Shown piece after piece: positions 53,059 through 62,067 of a DNA stretch of 64,000 nucleotides. The position numbers and the translations under genes are program-made. Under the pieces are notes generated by a model, which did no database searches, was not told where the DNA came from, and saw only the letters and a program-made list of their open reading frames with translations. This DNA comes from Desulfotruncus arcticus DSM 17038 (GTDB lineage Bacteria > Bacillota > Desulfotomaculia > Desulfotomaculales > Desulfallaceae). The first letter of the stretch is position 1. The number at the start of each line of letters is the position of its first letter. Where the stretch lies: the NCBI RefSeq assembly GCF_900113335.1, contig NZ_FOOX01000002.1:85350-149349 (forward strand). The letters are read 5' to 3'.

Positions 53059-53227
53059 ATGATGATCGAGGAAGGTTACAAGAAAAGATATAAAGCAGGC
53101 GATACTCCTTGGGAAATTGGCAAACCTGATTTCAACCTTATTCAGACTGTAACTACGATGGCCATAAAACCTTGTAAGGCGCTGGATATTGGATGTGGGA
53201 CTGGCGATAACTCCATATGGCTAAATT
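53059..53227 (+). pseudogene. SAM-dependent methyltransferase N-terminal remnant
   Basis: The ATG with AAGGAGG upstream begins a normal small methyltransferase: WEIGKPDFNLIQTV and the SAM loop ALDIGCGTGDNSIWL. At about 53226 the sequence enters the 3' end of the oppositely oriented EamA gene and the frame stops after 20 unrelated residues. The gene is cut after its first motif but its expression signals are intact. Confidence 0.8.
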
Positions 53228-54066
53228 TACGCCGTATCACCTACAGTTTTTGCCGACATAAGACATCTTACTGTTATTGCTGAGAGTACTATAATGCCAC
53301 CAGTAAGTGCCCATGTGCTTGGAGTTTCGCCTATCATAAGAAAGACCCAAACCGGGTTTAATATTGGCTCCAGCACCGGAATTAAAATTGCCTCTAATGC
53401 TGTTACATGCTTTATGGCAATTGGATACAAAATATAAGGAATTCCAAGCTGTAATATACCTAACAATATTAGACCTAACCACCCTGATGGGTTTGGTGCC
53501 GATTGAAACATAAATGGAAGCCCAATAATAGCTGTAAAAATATTTCCCCAAAATACCGATTCCATAGGTGAGCCATCTTTTTGCATACGCAGAAAGATCA
53601 CCATAAAAGCATAACTTACTCCACTTGCAGCAGCGATTATATTCCCCAATATTCCAGTCGTGCTTAGCTTGCCAACAAAAAACAAAGCCATGCCGGCAAG
53701 AACAATAAATATAATCAACCAATCAAAAAACCTTGTTCTTTCTTTTAATAACCACATACCCAATATCGCAACATATATAGGAGCTGTATATTGCAGCATA
53801 ATTGCATTTGCAGCAGTAGTCATTTTAGTTGCGAAAACAGCAAGTATCAATGTCGCAGCATGTGCCAGGGCTCCGCCTATCTTGGCAGTAGACCATGAAA
53901 ACGTTGGCCTTTTTATAGCTAAAAGTAGTATTACCGATGCTATTGCACTTCTCATACCGGCAATAGCCATAGGATTCCAGGTTACTAATTTTACGAGCAA
54001 ACCCCCCAGGCTCCATAAAAGTGCCGCTGTAATGAGAAGTAATATTGCTTTTGACTTTTCGTTCAT
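53227..54066 (-). CDS. EamA/DMT superfamily transporter
   Basis: A 279-residue protein with ten membrane helices and two EamA repeats (residues 1-140 and 145-275). It begins SKAILLLITAALLWSLGGLL, typical of the drug/metabolite transporter family. Likely an exporter of amino acids or metabolites; substrate unknown. GAGG lies upstream of the ATG. Its last codons touch the truncated methyltransferase, which may have been cut by the same rearrangement. Confidence 0.88.
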   Translation of the reverse strand: MNEKSKAILLLITAALLWSLGGLLVKLVTWNPMAIAGMRSAIASVILLLAIKRPTFSWSTAKIGGALAHAATLILAVFATKMTTAANAIMLQYTAPIYVAILGMWLLKERTRFFDWLIIFIVLAGMALFFVGKLSTTGILGNIIAAASGVSYAFMVIFLRMQKDGSPMESVFWGNIFTAIIGLPFMFQSAPNPSGWLGLILLGILQLGIPYILYPIAIKHVTALEAILIPVLEPILNPVWVFLMIGETPSTWALTGGIIVLSAITVRCLMSAKTVGDTA

Positions 54067-54237
54067 GTTTAAGCCTCTGCTCTTGACTATATTCTTAAAA
54101 ATATAAAACCTGTCTATACACTGTTTTGCTTGGGCTGTTATGTTCCACCAGTAAATAGGTGATGCCAGGATTAAAATTTATCTTTTACACAAGACAAAAC
54201 TTGCCTGCCTGTGCTATTAATTTACTATTCATTGTTT

Positions 54238-54861
54238 TCAAGGTTTATTGACGCGCTTGATCTCACATGTAGCCATCTGCAGGTGGTCTTCTATGAGTTT
54301 AGCTGCCAGTTCCGCATCATTATTTTTTATAGCCTCGTAGATCTCAAAGTTTTGGTAATAGCAGATTTTAATGGGGCCTTGTAGAAGCTCTTTTCTGCTT
54401 AGACCGTAGGCCTCTTTCATTAACCCGGAAAGCATAGTCATGATATTAAACAGCACCGAGTTTTGAGTAGCCCGGGCAATGGCCAGGTGAAAGTTTACGT
54501 CAGTTTCATCATCGTCACGATTGTTAGCAACATCATTATACACTTCAATGGCTGCTTCCCGGATTTGGTACAAGTCCGATTTGCTGGCCCTCTCAGCAGC
54601 AAGCTTAATCATGCCCACTTCAATTATTTTAAGTGCTTCCAGTAGGTCCAGGACGGTTTCTTTTTCCTTCAACATGATGCTGGCCAAGGGTCCAACTATA
54701 CTTTCCACACCAATTTTTTTGATGCAGGCTCCTCCACCAGGAGTGATCTCGACAAGCCCCATTGAATCCAAGACACATAAGGCTTCCCGCACCGCAGACC
54801 TGCTCACTCCCAATTTTTCAGACAGCTGTCTTTCCGGCAGCAGTTGGTCCCCCGGGGCCAA
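54238..54861 (-). CDS. GntR family regulator with FCD domain, start codon unclear
   Basis: A FadR-type regulator. The winged helix continues LAPGDQLLPERQLSEKLGVS and RSAVREAL, and the FCD domain has NFHLAIARATQN and AKLIEDHLQM with metal-ligand histidines. The in-frame sequence runs upstream to 54966 and encodes the missing first helix (EEVDIKRKKRTRLYRSIVKQ), so the protein should be about 35 residues longer. That extension has no ATG, GTG or TTG: possible starts are ATT at 54960 or ATA at 54966, behind GGGGGTGAAG. Either a rare start is used or the start codon was mutated. Confidence 0.75.
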   Translation of the reverse strand: MAPGDQLLPERQLSEKLGVSRSAVREALCVLDSMGLVEITPGGGACIKKIGVESIVGPLASIMLKEKETVLDLLEALKIIEVGMIKLAAERASKSDLYQIREAAIEVYNDVANNRDDDETDVNFHLAIARATQNSVLFNIMTMLSGLMKEAYGLSRKELLQGPIKICYYQNFEIYEAIKNNDAELAAKLIEDHLQMATCEIKRVNKP

Positions 54862-55229
54862 AGAGCCTTCCCTGATAAGCTGTTTTATTTGTTTTACTAT
54901 AGATCTGTACAGTCTGGTCCGCTTTTTCCGTTTGATATCTACTTCTTCAATATGTCCAATGTTTATGTCTCTTCACCCCCATGTGACATTATAGAAAATT
55001 CCGACAGCTATGGCAGGCTGTATGTTGCCGTCATATTTGACTGTTTTGACGGAACCATCGTAGGATTGAAAATAGCTAATCACATGAAGGCATAACTTTT
55101 ATGTCGGTGCCTTCACCTCTGCTGCTACTATTGCGCTTCTTCTAAAATTAGTTTACTATGGCAACATGAATTATAAAAACTCATTTTTTTAATACTTAAC
55201 ATGACATTTTTTAATAAGGACTGAGCTTG

Positions 55230-56090
55230 ATGAATATTCAAAAATACGAAGCCTTTCTAAAAACAGTAGAATATGGGAGCCTTACGAAAGCAGCGCAGGT
55301 ACTTGGCTATACGCAATCTGCTATTAGCCATATGCTAAACGCTCTGGAAAGCGAGTGGGGTGTTACTCTGCTCTTGCGTGACCGTTCTGGCGTATGTATT
55401 ACCTCCAACGGCTTACAGCTTTTGCCTATTGTGCGAAACGTCTGTAATGCAAACCGAGAACTTATTTCTAAGGTCAGAGAACTTCATGGTCTAGAATCCG
55501 GTACCATTAGAATAGGAACTTTTACAAGTGTATCTGTGAATTGGCTTCCCAATATGATAAAGAACTTTAATAGGAAATACCCGAATATTAATTTTGAGCT
55601 GTTACATGGCGATTACAACCAGATTGAAAATTGGGTCATGGAAGGGCGTGCCGACTGTGGCTTTCTTCGCCTCCCCCCAAGGGCGGACTTGGAAAGTATT
55701 TTTTTGGAACAGGATCGTCTGATGGTAATATTGCCAGAACAGCACCCTCTTGCCGATTACGAATTTTTCCCAATCAAGAAGCTAACGGAAGAGCCATTTA
55801 TTCTAGTAGAAGCAGGGCCGATAAACGAGATATCAGAGATTTTTGAGAGAAATCATATACGACCCAATGTGCGCTTTACTGCAAAGGAGGATTTTGCTAT
55901 TATCTCAATGGTTGAAAGTGGGTTAGGCATCAGCATATTGCCAGAACTGGTATTGAACCGAACACCTTACAAAATTATTAAGAAAGAATTGGAGAAACCC
56001 GCCTACCGTAAATTGGGTATCGTTTTAAAAGACACCAACCATGCTTCGCCTGCCGTCAAAGGATTTCTGGATTTCTTACACCATAGTTAA
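55230..56090 (+). CDS. LysR family transcriptional regulator
   Basis: A 286-residue regulator with the usual N-terminal winged helix (MNIQKYEAFLKTVEYGSLTK, QSAISHMLNALE) and a two-lobe effector domain (SGTIRIGTFTSVSVNWLPNM, VESGLGISILPEL). LysR proteins normally act on a divergent gene; here the upstream neighbour is the GntR regulator on the opposite strand about 270 bases away. Effector unknown. ATG at 55230 preceded by AAGGA. Confidence 0.9.
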   Translation: MNIQKYEAFLKTVEYGSLTKAAQVLGYTQSAISHMLNALESEWGVTLLLRDRSGVCITSNGLQLLPIVRNVCNANRELISKVRELHGLESGTIRIGTFTSVSVNWLPNMIKNFNRKYPNINFELLHGDYNQIENWVMEGRADCGFLRLPPRADLESIFLEQDRLMVILPEQHPLADYEFFPIKKLTEEPFILVEAGPINEISEIFERNHIRPNVRFTAKEDFAIISMVESGLGISILPELVLNRTPYKIIKKELEKPAYRKLGIVLKDTNHASPAVKGFLDFLHHS

Positions 56091-56222
56091 GGTATATTAC
56101 TATAAGCAAAACAGCAGAAAATAAATTTCTCCACTTGTTTTATGTCCAGTAAAAAGTTGTCTGAAAATATAACCAATAATAATGATATACAATAACAAGC
56201 TATTCATCGGGAGGCCATCTAC

Positions 56223-56453
56223 ATGAATAACAATGAGATCAAGATAAGCAAGGAAAAAAGAGATGAAATGATCTCTGCTATTAAAACTTATTTTTCTAAA
56301 GAAAGGGATGAAGAATTAGGTGACTTGGCTGCACTCCTCATCCTGGATTTCTTTATAGAAAAACTGGCACCGGAATTCTACAACCAGGGAGTTTATGATT
56401 CATACAATTACATGATTGACAGAATTGAGGATTTACTGGCAATTCAAAAATAA
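56223..56453 (+). CDS. DUF2164 family protein
   Basis: A 76-residue protein with the DUF2164 pattern: KISKEKRDEMISAIKTYFSK, ELGDLAALLILDFFIEKL, PEFYNQGVYDSYNYM. The family is widespread in bacteria without established function. GGGAGG upstream of the ATG. A hairpin repeat follows its stop. Confidence 0.88.
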   Translation: MNNNEIKISKEKRDEMISAIKTYFSKERDEELGDLAALLILDFFIEKLAPEFYNQGVYDSYNYMIDRIEDLLAIQK

Positions 56454-56460
56454 TTTGAAA

Positions 56461-56511
56461 CAGTGCATTGCAACGGCTTGGCCGGTGATTGCAATACTTG
56501 AAAAAATCTTA
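56461..56511. repeat. Post-gene hairpin repeat, copy 2
   Basis: GCATTGCAA...CGG and CCGGTGATTGCAATAC form an imperfect stem just after the DUF2164 stop. The 31 bases at 56481-56511 match 34292-34322 at 28 positions. Confidence 0.4.
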
Positions 56512-56572
56512 ATTACTATAGTATTATAGTTTTATAATCAACAAAATAATATTTGATATTGAACTGGAAAAT

Positions 56573-56731
56573 TGTAGCTAGGGTTCCGCTGTATTTGAGG
56601 TCTGTGACCGAGGGCTACATCTTTTACATAATATTGTAAAAGGCACCTATTGATATAAAAGGTCCGAGGGGGAAGGTTCAGCGTATTTATGATGCGTTGA
56701 AATCTTTCCCCTTCGTGCCTTTTAATTTTTT
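56573..56731 (+). ncRNA. ykkC-type (subtype 2-like) riboswitch with terminator
   Basis: The leader has the hallmarks of ykkC RNAs: CTAGGGTTCCGC (56578-56589), GGTCTGTGACCGAGGG (56599-56614), an outer stem TGTAGC/GCTACA (56573-56578, 56614-56619), a variable hairpin CTTTTACA/TGTAAAAG (56621-56642), and the 3' element ATAAAAGGTCCGAGG (56655-56669). Downstream lies a long stem, arms 56657-56685 and 56693-56723, followed by AATTTTTT: an intrinsic terminator. Its left arm uses the aptamer's 3' element, so aptamer and terminator exclude each other and ligand binding would turn the gene on. ykkC subtype 2 variants upstream of Nudix genes are known to bind nucleoside diphosphates. The Nudix gene starts 17 bases later. 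Assignment is by eye. Confidence 0.75.
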
Positions 56732-56747
56732 AAGGAGGTAGTATCAT

Positions 56748-57188
56748 ATGGATCTAATTGATGAAATTCGACCGGGAGTTGCCATGATCGTTCTGGATAA
56801 GGAGAATCGAGTGTTATTACAAAAACGTTCTGATGTAGGTTTATGGGGAATTCCGTCAGGACATGTGGAACCGGGGGAAACTGTTGCCGAAGCGGCTATT
56901 CGGGAAGTCAAAGAGGAGGCTAATTTAGATATACGAATTATTAAACTAATTGGTGTTTACTCGGAGCCGGAATCTCAGGTTTTTAAATATCCCAATGGGA
57001 GGAATGTTCATTTTATTACAATATGTTTTTTAGCAGAAATTATAAGCGGAGAACTGCGTTGCAATTCTTCAGAGTCACTTGACATTCAATTCTTTGAGCA
57101 AAATGCTTTACCAGCGGATATATTAAAAATGCACCCGCGCTGGTTGAAAGATGCTCTTGCAAATAAAAAGGAGGCGTTTATTCGTTAG
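56748..57188 (+). CDS. Nudix hydrolase
   Basis: A 146-residue MutT-like hydrolase that would cleave a nucleoside-diphosphate derivative. The Nudix box is complete, from Gly38 to Leu60 ([20 protein letters not shown] plus ANL), with Glu residues for metal binding. WGIPSG and the C-terminal [13 protein letters not shown] are typical. Its mRNA leader is a likely nucleotide-sensing riboswitch, which points to control by a nucleoside diphosphate. AAGGAGG is nine bases before the ATG. Confidence 0.9.
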   Translation: MDLIDEIRPGVAMIVLDKENRVLLQKRSDVGLWGIPSGHVEPGETVAEAAIREVKEEANLDIRIIKLIGVYSEPESQVFKYPNGRNVHFITICFLAEIISGELRCNSSESLDIQFFEQNALPADILKMHPRWLKDALANKKEAFIR

Positions 57189-57258
57189 CGTAAAAGATTT
57201 CCCAACTCAACAGAGCTGCCATTTTTTTTACTGCAGCTCTTTTAGAAGGGCCATACCA

Positions 57259-57705
57259 TCATCTTAAATCCTTTTTCATAACAGTTCGGTTCTCATTTAC
57301 ATCATAATGGTTATTTTTGTAAAAAGCTTCCGCGCTTCCTCCTGTTGAAGTTAATAGATACACGCTTTTCACGTTCTCTTTTATTAAAACTTCTTCTAAA
57401 AAACTTAATAATTTTGAACCATAACCTTTTCCTTGTATTTCCTTGGAAATACATAATTCAGCTAAATAAAAAATTTTACCTTGATCAGACCTTTTACTGT
57501 GCCCGGCAATAAAACCAATAACATTATTATCAGCAAGCAATAAAAATCCTTGAAACTTAGGGGTATTCACTAAATCAGTAAGTCGTTCTTGAACAGTCTC
57601 ATATGACCAATGTTCACTCCAGGGCACGCTGTTGAATACCTTAATATAAAGGTCAATGCATAGTTCCAAATTATCCAGTGACATTTGAATAAATTTTTCT
57701 GTCAA
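57259..57705 (-). CDS. GNAT family N-acetyltransferase
   Basis: A 148-residue acetyltransferase. The acetyl-CoA motif is ELCISKEIQGKGYGSKLLSF, followed by VYLLTSTGGSAEAFYKNNHY, the last strand-helix unit of the fold. The TTG at 57705 has AAAGGG nine bases upstream; a GTG at 57723 would overlap the site. Substrate unknown. Confidence 0.85.
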   Translation of the reverse strand: MTEKFIQMSLDNLELCIDLYIKVFNSVPWSEHWSYETVQERLTDLVNTPKFQGFLLLADNNVIGFIAGHSKRSDQGKIFYLAELCISKEIQGKGYGSKLLSFLEEVLIKENVKSVYLLTSTGGSAEAFYKNNHYDVNENRTVMKKDLR

Positions 57706-57883
57706 GTTAATTAACCCTTTCACTTTTAGACTATTATAGCATTACTTATTTGTTCCTGCGCGTATCGATAGCCTTACATTAAAATTGCCGGTGTGGTTAA
57801 TCTATAAAAAACCCCGTTATTTAAGGAAAAGGGATACACTTCCTGCGGAGGTCCCCAACTTACGTATGAGAGGGGCAACAACC

Positions 57884-60532
57884 ATGAAAAAGTATGTGTA
57901 TGACTTCTCTGAGATAGATAGATCAAGCCTGGCCGGCGTGGGGGGTAAAGGGGCAAATCTGGGCGAATTGTGCCATGTTCCCGGTATTGCGGTACCTGGG
58001 GGGTTTTGTGTCGCTACAAAGGCTTACCGGGATTTCGTGAATACAAGTGCGGAATTTGCCGCGCTGCTGAAATCATTGGCGTTGATCAATGCTGAATCAC
58101 CGGAAGAGCTTAAAACAGCGGGACAACGGATGCGGGCCCACCTGGAAAACCTGGACATTCCCGCCCCCATCCTGCAGGAGATTATCCGGGCCTGGCGGAA
58201 AACCGGCAGTCAGCATGCCTATGCCATCCGCTCCAGCGCGACGGCGGAAGACCTGCCGGGGGCGTCTTTTGCCGGGCAGCAGGACACCTTCCTGAATATT
58301 GAAGGTGAACAGAATATCCTTGACAGTGTCCGGAAGTGCTGGGCCTCCCTGTTCACCGACCGGGCCATCGTTTACCGGCAAAAGAACGGTTTTGAACATG
58401 ATCAAGTATTGCTGGCCGTCGTGGTGCAGCGGATGGTCTTTCCCGAAGTGTCGGGGATCATGTTTACCGCCGATCCGGTAACCGGCAACCGGAAAATCGT
58501 ATCCATTGACGCCAGCTTCGGCCTGGGGGAAGCGCTGGTATCAGGTATCGTTTCCGCAGATTTGTACCAGATGAAATCGGATAAATTGCTTAAAAAGCAA
58601 ATCGCCAGGAAAGAAACTGCTATTTATGCCCGGCCTGAGGGTGGGACAGTCCGAGTGGAGATTCAGAGCGAGAGGCAGACAGCTCCGGCTTTATCGGACG
58701 AACAGGCGGTCAGGCTGGCCCGGATGGGACGGAGCATCGAAGAACACTTCGGTTCTCCCCAGGACATCGAGTGGTGCCTCGCCGGCAACGAAATATTTAT
58801 TGTGCAGAGCCGCCCGGTTACCACCCTCTATCCCGTGCCCCCGGTCCACGATAATAAACTGCACCTTTTCGCATCTTTCGGCCATGCGCAAATGATGACT
58901 GAGGCCATGAAGCCCCTGGGGATATCGGTGCTAAGAACAGCGGTTCCCTTCAGTAAAAGCTCCCCGCGGGCGGAGAGCGGCTTGCTGCTGGAAGCCGGTG
59001 GAAGATTATTTCTCGATACCACTCAACTGCTTGAGTATCCGCAGCTAAGGAAGCGGCTGCCCGAAATCCTGTTCAATGTCGATGAACTGCTCGGCCGGAC
59101 GATGCAGGAATTCATCAGGCGGGAAGACTTTCGGGAAGCGGCGCCGCCCGGCAAAAAGGTGAAGTTTGCTCTGGTTAAAAAAGCTTTTCCCACAGCCTTT
59201 GCCATCCTCAGAAATATTTTGTACCGTGAAAACTACCGGGCTATCGATGAGATGAACCGGTTTATCACCGAAAAAGTCAATGAAAACAGGGCCAAACTGC
59301 AGGAAGTGTCCGGTGCGGACAGAATCATGCAAATTCAGGAAAGGTTATCCGTTATGCTGCCCATGGTTTTTGCAGCGGTAGGCCAATATATGGGGGCTGC
59401 GATTATTACCTACAAGCTTATTGAGGGCCTGTCTAAAAAGTGGCTGGGTGACGCAGTCGAATTGGGCAGCATCAGTAAATCTCCGCCGGGAAATGTAACA
59501 ACGGAAATGGGTCTTGCGCTGGGGGATGTGGCCGATGTCGTGCGCAACCATCCGGCGGTGATCGAATACCTGAAGCAGGCGAACGACGCAACATTTTGGG
59601 AGGGCTTAAAGGCTGTTCCCGGCGGAGAAGATGTGCTGCCTGTTTGTTTGAGTTTCTTTGAACGATACGGGATGCGGGGGACGGGGGAAATCGATATAAC
59701 CCGGCCGCGGTGGCGTGAGGTGCCAACCCAGTTGGTCCCCGCCATCCTGAGTCACATTAAGAGCGTCAGGCCCGGACAGCACCGTCTTGAATTTCTGGCC
59801 GGTAGACAGGAGGCCGAACTTGCCGCCGCAAGGCTGGTGGCGCGCCTGCGGCAAACGCCCCGGGGGGGCTTCAAGGCCAGGCGCATGCAGCGGCTGATCA
59901 AGGTGCATCGCTCATTGATCGGGATCAGGGAGCATCCCAAGTATTTTATTGTGCAGAATCTGGATTTGGTCAAACAGATAATCCTGCAGGAAGCCGGCAA
60001 ACTGGTTGCGGTAGGCATCCTTAAAAATCCGCAAGAAATTTTTTGGTTCTCACTGCCGGAAATCAAAGAAATAATCGCAACGCAGCGGGTAGACCGCCGT
60101 GTGATCACCAAACGCCAGGAAAAATTCCGGCATGATGAAAAACTGACTCCCCCGCGGGCCATCACCAGTGAGGGAGAAATCATTACCGTCAAACCGGGAG
60201 CTCAGGTCCCGCCCGGCGCCCTGGCCGGGAGCCCGGTGTCGGCGGGAACCGTCGAGGGCCGGGCCCGGGTCATCCTGAAGCTGGAAGAGGCTAAAATGGA
60301 TCAGGGGGATATCCTGGTGGCGCCGTACACTGATCCGGCCTGGACGCCGTTATTCCCCCTGGCGGCCGGGTTGGTGACGGAAGTCGGCGGCCTGATGACC
60401 CATGGCGCGGTGGTGGCCCGGGAATACGGCATTCCGGCAGTGGTGGGGGTCGATAACGCCACACGCAATATTAAGGATGGACAAAAGATTCGTGTGGACG
60501 GCACCCGGGGATTCGTTGAAATTCTGGAGTAG
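57884..60532 (+). CDS. PEP-synthase-like phosphotransferase (rifampicin phosphotransferase architecture)
   Basis: An 882-residue protein with three parts: an N-terminal ATP-grasp domain (VGGKGANLGELCHVPGIAVP, AYAIRSSATAEDLPGASFAG, SIDASFGLGEALVSGIVSAD, IEWCLAGNEIFIVQSRPVTT), a large helical middle domain (about 335-770), and a C-terminal swivelling phosphohistidine domain with GGLMTHGAVVAREYGIP (His840). The PEP/pyruvate-binding barrel of true PEP synthase is absent. This order and length match rifampicin phosphotransferases and their PEP-synthase-like relatives, so the reaction is probably ATP-dependent phosphotransfer to an unknown acceptor. ATG at 57884 with GAGAGGGG upstream. A 47-base fragment of this gene recurs at 51157. 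Confidence 0.85.
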   Translation: MKKYVYDFSEIDRSSLAGVGGKGANLGELCHVPGIAVPGGFCVATKAYRDFVNTSAEFAALLKSLALINAESPEELKTAGQRMRAHLENLDIPAPILQEIIRAWRKTGSQHAYAIRSSATAEDLPGASFAGQQDTFLNIEGEQNILDSVRKCWASLFTDRAIVYRQKNGFEHDQVLLAVVVQRMVFPEVSGIMFTADPVTGNRKIVSIDASFGLGEALVSGIVSADLYQMKSDKLLKKQIARKETAIYARPEGGTVRVEIQSERQTAPALSDEQAVRLARMGRSIEEHFGSPQDIEWCLAGNEIFIVQSRPVTTLYPVPPVHDNKLHLFASFGHAQMMTEAMKPLGISVLRTAVPFSKSSPRAESGLLLEAGGRLFLDTTQLLEYPQLRKRLPEILFNVDELLGRTMQEFIRREDFREAAPPGKKVKFALVKKAFPTAFAILRNILYRENYRAIDEMNRFITEKVNENRAKLQEVSGADRIMQIQERLSVMLPMVFAAVGQYMGAAIITYKLIEGLSKKWLGDAVELGSISKSPPGNVTTEMGLALGDVADVVRNHPAVIEYLKQANDATFWEGLKAVPGGEDVLPVCLSFFERYGMRGTGEIDITRPRWREVPTQLVPAILSHIKSVRPGQHRLEFLAGRQEAELAAARLVARLRQTPRGGFKARRMQRLIKVHRSLIGIREHPKYFIVQNLDLVKQIILQEAGKLVAVGILKNPQEIFWFSLPEIKEIIATQRVDRRVITKRQEKFRHDEKLTPPRAITSEGEIITVKPGAQVPPGALAGSPVSAGTVEGRARVILKLEEAKMDQGDILVAPYTDPAWTPLFPLAAGLVTEVGGLMTHGAVVAREYGIPAVVGVDNATRNIKDGQKIRVDGTRGFVEILE

Positions 60533-60549
60533 GCAATACAAAAACATTT

Positions 60550-60702
60550 TTATCTTAGTAAGGCTTCATAGGCATTCGCCATACGCGCGGCGGTGGCAGC
60601 CGCGCTGATTTGCCTGGCCGACTCTCTGGCCTGGCTGCTCATACGGTTTCGCAGTAATGCTGCACCGGCAGCAACCGCCTTTGCTTTTGGGATACTTTTG
60701 TT
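60550..60702 (-). pseudogene. Coding-like C-terminal remnant, unknown
   Basis: The minus strand has an open frame of about 50 codons ending in TAA at 60550-60552: SIPKAKAVAAGAALLRNRMS, then SQARESARQISAAATAARMA and NAYEALLR. It is strongly helical and Ala-rich, with a coding-like composition, but has no start or ribosome site. It is probably the tail of a lost gene. Confidence 0.35.
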
Positions 60703-60892
60703 GCATCTGTCTATATTTTACCAGAATTTTATCAAACTAATTAGTAATTAAAATTTGAGTAGCTTATTCATTAAATATAATCTAAAAATTTTTGCACTCG
60801 ACAAGACCTGACAAGGTTTCGGAAGGCGATTGGCTGGCAATTGTCAAAATATTTAATGAGATCTCAAACACATGCCCGGGCAAGGAGGCAAA

Positions 60893-60904
60893 ATGAGCAA
60901 TTGA
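60893..60904 (+). promoter_or_regulatory. Three-codon leader overlapping the alcohol dehydrogenase start
   Basis: AAGGAGG at 60882-60888 is followed four bases later by ATG AGC AAT TGA (60893-60904). The TGA overlaps the in-frame TTG at 60901 of the dehydrogenase. This could let a terminating ribosome restart at TTG, or the true start is TTG with a 12-base spacing. Confidence 0.35.
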
Positions 60905-62067
60905 GTAGGACAAATGAACTGGAATTACGCAAGTTTGTCGCGCCCGAATTCATCTTTGGGACAGGGGCACAACACCTGGCGGGCCGTTATGCAAAGAATT
61001 TTGGTGCGCGCAAGGTATTGGTTGTTACTGATCCCGGAATAATCGCCGCAGGATGGGCGGAACGAGTTACAGCCAGTATAGAAGACGCAGGTATTCCTTA
61101 TACTGTCTTCGCGGAGGTCACCCCCAACCCGCGTGCCGATGAAGTTATGGCCGGGGCTGAAATCTACCAAAGCGACCAGTGTAATGTCATCGTAGCAGTA
61201 GGTGGCGGCAGTCCCATGGACTGTGCCAAGGGCATAGGCATTGTAAGTTCTAACAAAAGGCACATCGTCGAGTTTGAGGGCGTTGATCAGGTACCGGTTC
61301 CTTGTCCGCCTTTAATCTGCATTCCGACGACCGCAGGCAGCTCGGCAGATGTTTCTCAGTTTGCAATTATCACAGACATGCAGCAAATGGTTAAAATAGC
61401 TATTGTCAGTAAAACACTTGTCTCCGATATTGCTTTAATCGACCCCCAAACAAATGTTACAATGTCATCGTTTCTGACAGCCAGTACCGGTTTTGATGCG
61501 CTTACCCATGCTATCGAAGCCTTTGTTTCAAATGCCCATTCACCAGTTACGGATCTGCATGCTTTAGAAGCAATCCGCTTGATTAACGCAAACCTGCTTT
61601 CGACAATAAAAGAACCAGATAACCTTGATCTGCGCGGCAAGATGATGCTGGGCAGTTTACATGCCGGACTGGCGTTTTCCAATGCTATACTGGGTGCGGT
61701 TCATGCGATGGCCCATAGCCTGGGGGGCCTTTTAAATCTTGCTCACGGGGAATGCTGTGCCGTTCTATTAAGACATGTTATAGCTTATAATTGCGACGCT
61801 GCCGCTGAGCGATACCAGTTAATAGGCGAAACGATGGGGCTTGACCTGCGTGGGATGCTCTTTGAAGAGAAAAAGTCAGCCATCATTGAGGCTATGCACT
61901 ATCTGCAAATAGCCCTGGGTTTTGACAGGACTCTTGGTCAGCTCGGCGTGCACCGGAGTGATATTCCTGAGCTAGCCAGAAAAGCGATGAAGGATCCTTG
62001 CATGGTAACCAACCCGCGCCGGCCAAAACAAAGGGATATCGAGGTTTTATATGAAGAAGCGCTATAA
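60901..62067 (+). CDS. Iron-type alcohol dehydrogenase, full metal site
   Basis: A 388-residue group III alcohol dehydrogenase. NAD motif AVGGGSPMDCAKG, then PTTAGSSADVS, metal ligands in FDALTHAIEAFVS (Asp and His) and HAMAHSLGGLLNLAHGECCA (two His). All four ligands are present, unlike the copy at 2919. It probably oxidises methanol or short alcohols, or reduces aldehydes. The most likely start is TTG at 60901; an earlier TTG at 60841 has no ribosome site. Its last 17 bases overlap the next kinase gene, so the two are in one transcript. Confidence 0.9.
   Translation: MSRTNELELRKFVAPEFIFGTGAQHLAGRYAKNFGARKVLVVTDPGIIAAGWAERVTASIEDAGIPYTVFAEVTPNPRADEVMAGAEIYQSDQCNVIVAVGGGSPMDCAKGIGIVSSNKRHIVEFEGVDQVPVPCPPLICIPTTAGSSADVSQFAIITDMQQMVKIAIVSKTLVSDIALIDPQTNVTMSSFLTASTGFDALTHAIEAFVSNAHSPVTDLHALEAIRLINANLLSTIKEPDNLDLRGKMMLGSLHAGLAFSNAILGAVHAMAHSLGGLLNLAHGECCAVLLRHVIAYNCDAAAERYQLIGETMGLDLRGMLFEEKKSAIIEAMHYLQIALGFDRTLGQLGVHRSDIPELARKAMKDPCMVTNPRRPKQRDIEVLYEEAL

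Noticed and set aside
53227..53283. Functional C-terminus of the methyltransferase fragment at 53059
   Set aside because: After GDNSIWL the frame reads the reverse of the EamA gene end and gives unrelated residues; truncation is the better explanation.
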